64,000 nucleotides of DNA from Persicaria tinctoria. Its lineage: Eukaryota; Streptophyta; Magnoliopsida; Caryophyllales; Polygonaceae. The notes under the pieces are model-generated. The model searched no databases and was not told the origin of the DNA. It was given only the letters and a program-made list of their open reading frames with translations. Positions 63,166 through 64,000 of the stretch are shown in pieces. The stretch covers positions 4,590,188 to 4,654,187 of the forward strand of contig JBANSL010000013.1 of assembly GCA_037127255.1 (NCBI GenBank), written 5' to 3'. The stretch's first letter is position 1; each line of letters opens with the position of its first letter. Made by a program: the position numbers and the translations under genes.

Positions 63166-64000
63166 GCCAACCATACTCGGCATGGTCTTGGGACACTCGA
63201 CATTACCATGGGCCGAGTGGGCCTAGATCCTTGTCGACAAAGATGGGCCGAGTTACTCTTGTGCATGGGCCAAAATATCTTAGTTAATTAGTTATGTTAT
63301 TATTTTATGCAAATTAGATTAATAAGGTGGAATTAATTATATCTCTTCTAGATATAATCCTTGGCCACCAAGTTATGAAACATTTATCTTATTAGGAAAT
63401 ATTTATCTTAGATTTATTTCATTTATCTTTAGATATAATAAATCTATCCAAACCCCTTTCCTTTGCAAGGAAGGATTGGTTAGATCTCCCATAGTTTACT
63501 ATAAATTCATGTTATGCACCTTTGAATTAATCAGATTGAATTAGAACTGAGAACCCCTTTATGGATTAAAGGGTTCTTGGTTATCAATCTCAAAGCTCTT
63601 GTGTTCTATGTTACATTCGGCCTTCATAATCACCATCAACCTCTTGATCCCCATCGGCAACCATAAACCAAACACAAACCCTAAAACAGAATCTGTCGCT
63701 AGAAGAGGAGACTAGGCCCTTGGCGTCGCTCGCTGCCATCATCGCTCCCAGCGAGCGCGGGCGTCCCAGCTCTGCGTGCGCAGGCGTCTGAGCATCCCCA
63801 GCACTCGCTCCCGCATCCTCGCTCTCGCACTCGCGCGCCCGCTCCTGCTCGCCAGCGCTCTCGCTCCCAGCAAAGCGCATCCGTGTCCGCGTTTGGCCTT
63901 CGCTCCCAGCGAGTGAGGCTCCTGAGACGTCCCTGCTCCCGCGCGCTCGGCCTCACTTCTCCCTCGTTTTTTCCTATTGATTTCTGTCGCTATTTCTTAA
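63166..64000 (+). other. Sequence after the Gypsy end, possibly LTR and leader
   Basis: 63240-63620 is AT-rich with a TATA-like ACTATAAATTCATG (63499) and GGATTAAAGGGTTCTTGG, plausible for a Gypsy LTR, but TG...CA borders were not found. 63715-63960 is very GC-rich with CGCTCCCAGCGAG repeated (about 63744, 63865, 63902). No gene is recognised there. Confidence 0.4.

Overview
The window is nuclear DNA from a flowering plant. Three things show this: the GT-AG intron-split genes (an eS4 ribosomal protein gene, a class VII receptor-like cytoplasmic kinase, a nodulin-like MFS transporter, an intronless CC-NBS-LRR gene), the mix of plant transposon types, and the very AT-rich intergenic DNA with long (TA)n tracts. 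The species cannot be named from sequence alone. Only five genes look intact; most of the rest is nested transposons and tandem repeats.

Layout. 1-5850: a decayed LINE/RNase H-type reverse-transcriptase gene (minus strand), split in its zinc-finger region by two head-to-tail Helitrons (803-3646 and about 3648-5670); the first carries an RPA-like pseudogene and a 63-bp minisatellite. 7405-7750: a GC-rich island with a degenerate hammerhead ribozyme, perhaps a retrozyme remnant. 9-10.4 kb: a Stowaway MITE, a LINE tail and a SINE. 10.54-13.96 kb: MFS transporter gene in three exons, converging on a minus-strand gene for an Arg/Ser-rich conserved plant protein (14339-15154). 16.4-27.2 kb: a 1-kb element with a 9-bp target duplication, then a roughly 9.5-kb composite element with diverged terminal inverted repeats that holds a two-exon MCM2 fragment, a tRNA-like sequence and several kinds of tandem repeat (about 795, 166 and 333 bp). 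27.2-30 kb: sequence that also flanks the NLR gene further on, a hAT-like element and an NLR-promoter-like remnant. 30231-35852: a complete-length but broken LINE (minus strand) with 20-bp target duplications. 35.9-39.2 kb: two related elements, each lying between (TA)n tracts. 39.2-40.07 kb: nested GC-rich hAT-like elements. 40297-44226: the CNL resistance gene, with repeated exon-like cassettes downstream. 47-50 kb: duplicated flank, a minus-strand SINE and a hAT element with a perfect 8-bp duplication. 51516-54624: RLCK-VII kinase in five exons. 55348-57186: RPS4/eS4 gene (minus, five exons). 58184-59115: another hAT element with a perfect 8-bp duplication. 60-61 kb: a SINE inside a MITE. 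61199-62909: a deleted Copia element whose LTR has perfect heat-shock elements and three tandem hairpins. 62.9-64 kb: the end of a Gypsy polyprotein and flanking sequence.

The host genes are unrelated housekeeping, transport, signalling and immunity genes; nothing suggests they work as a unit. The most notable signals lie in the mobile DNA: the heat-shock-element Copia LTR with covarying hairpins, the hammerhead fold, the frame-restoring nested Helitron insertion, the elements bounded by TA microsatellites, and the composite element with the captured MCM2 piece. All family assignments were made by reading motifs; no database search was run.
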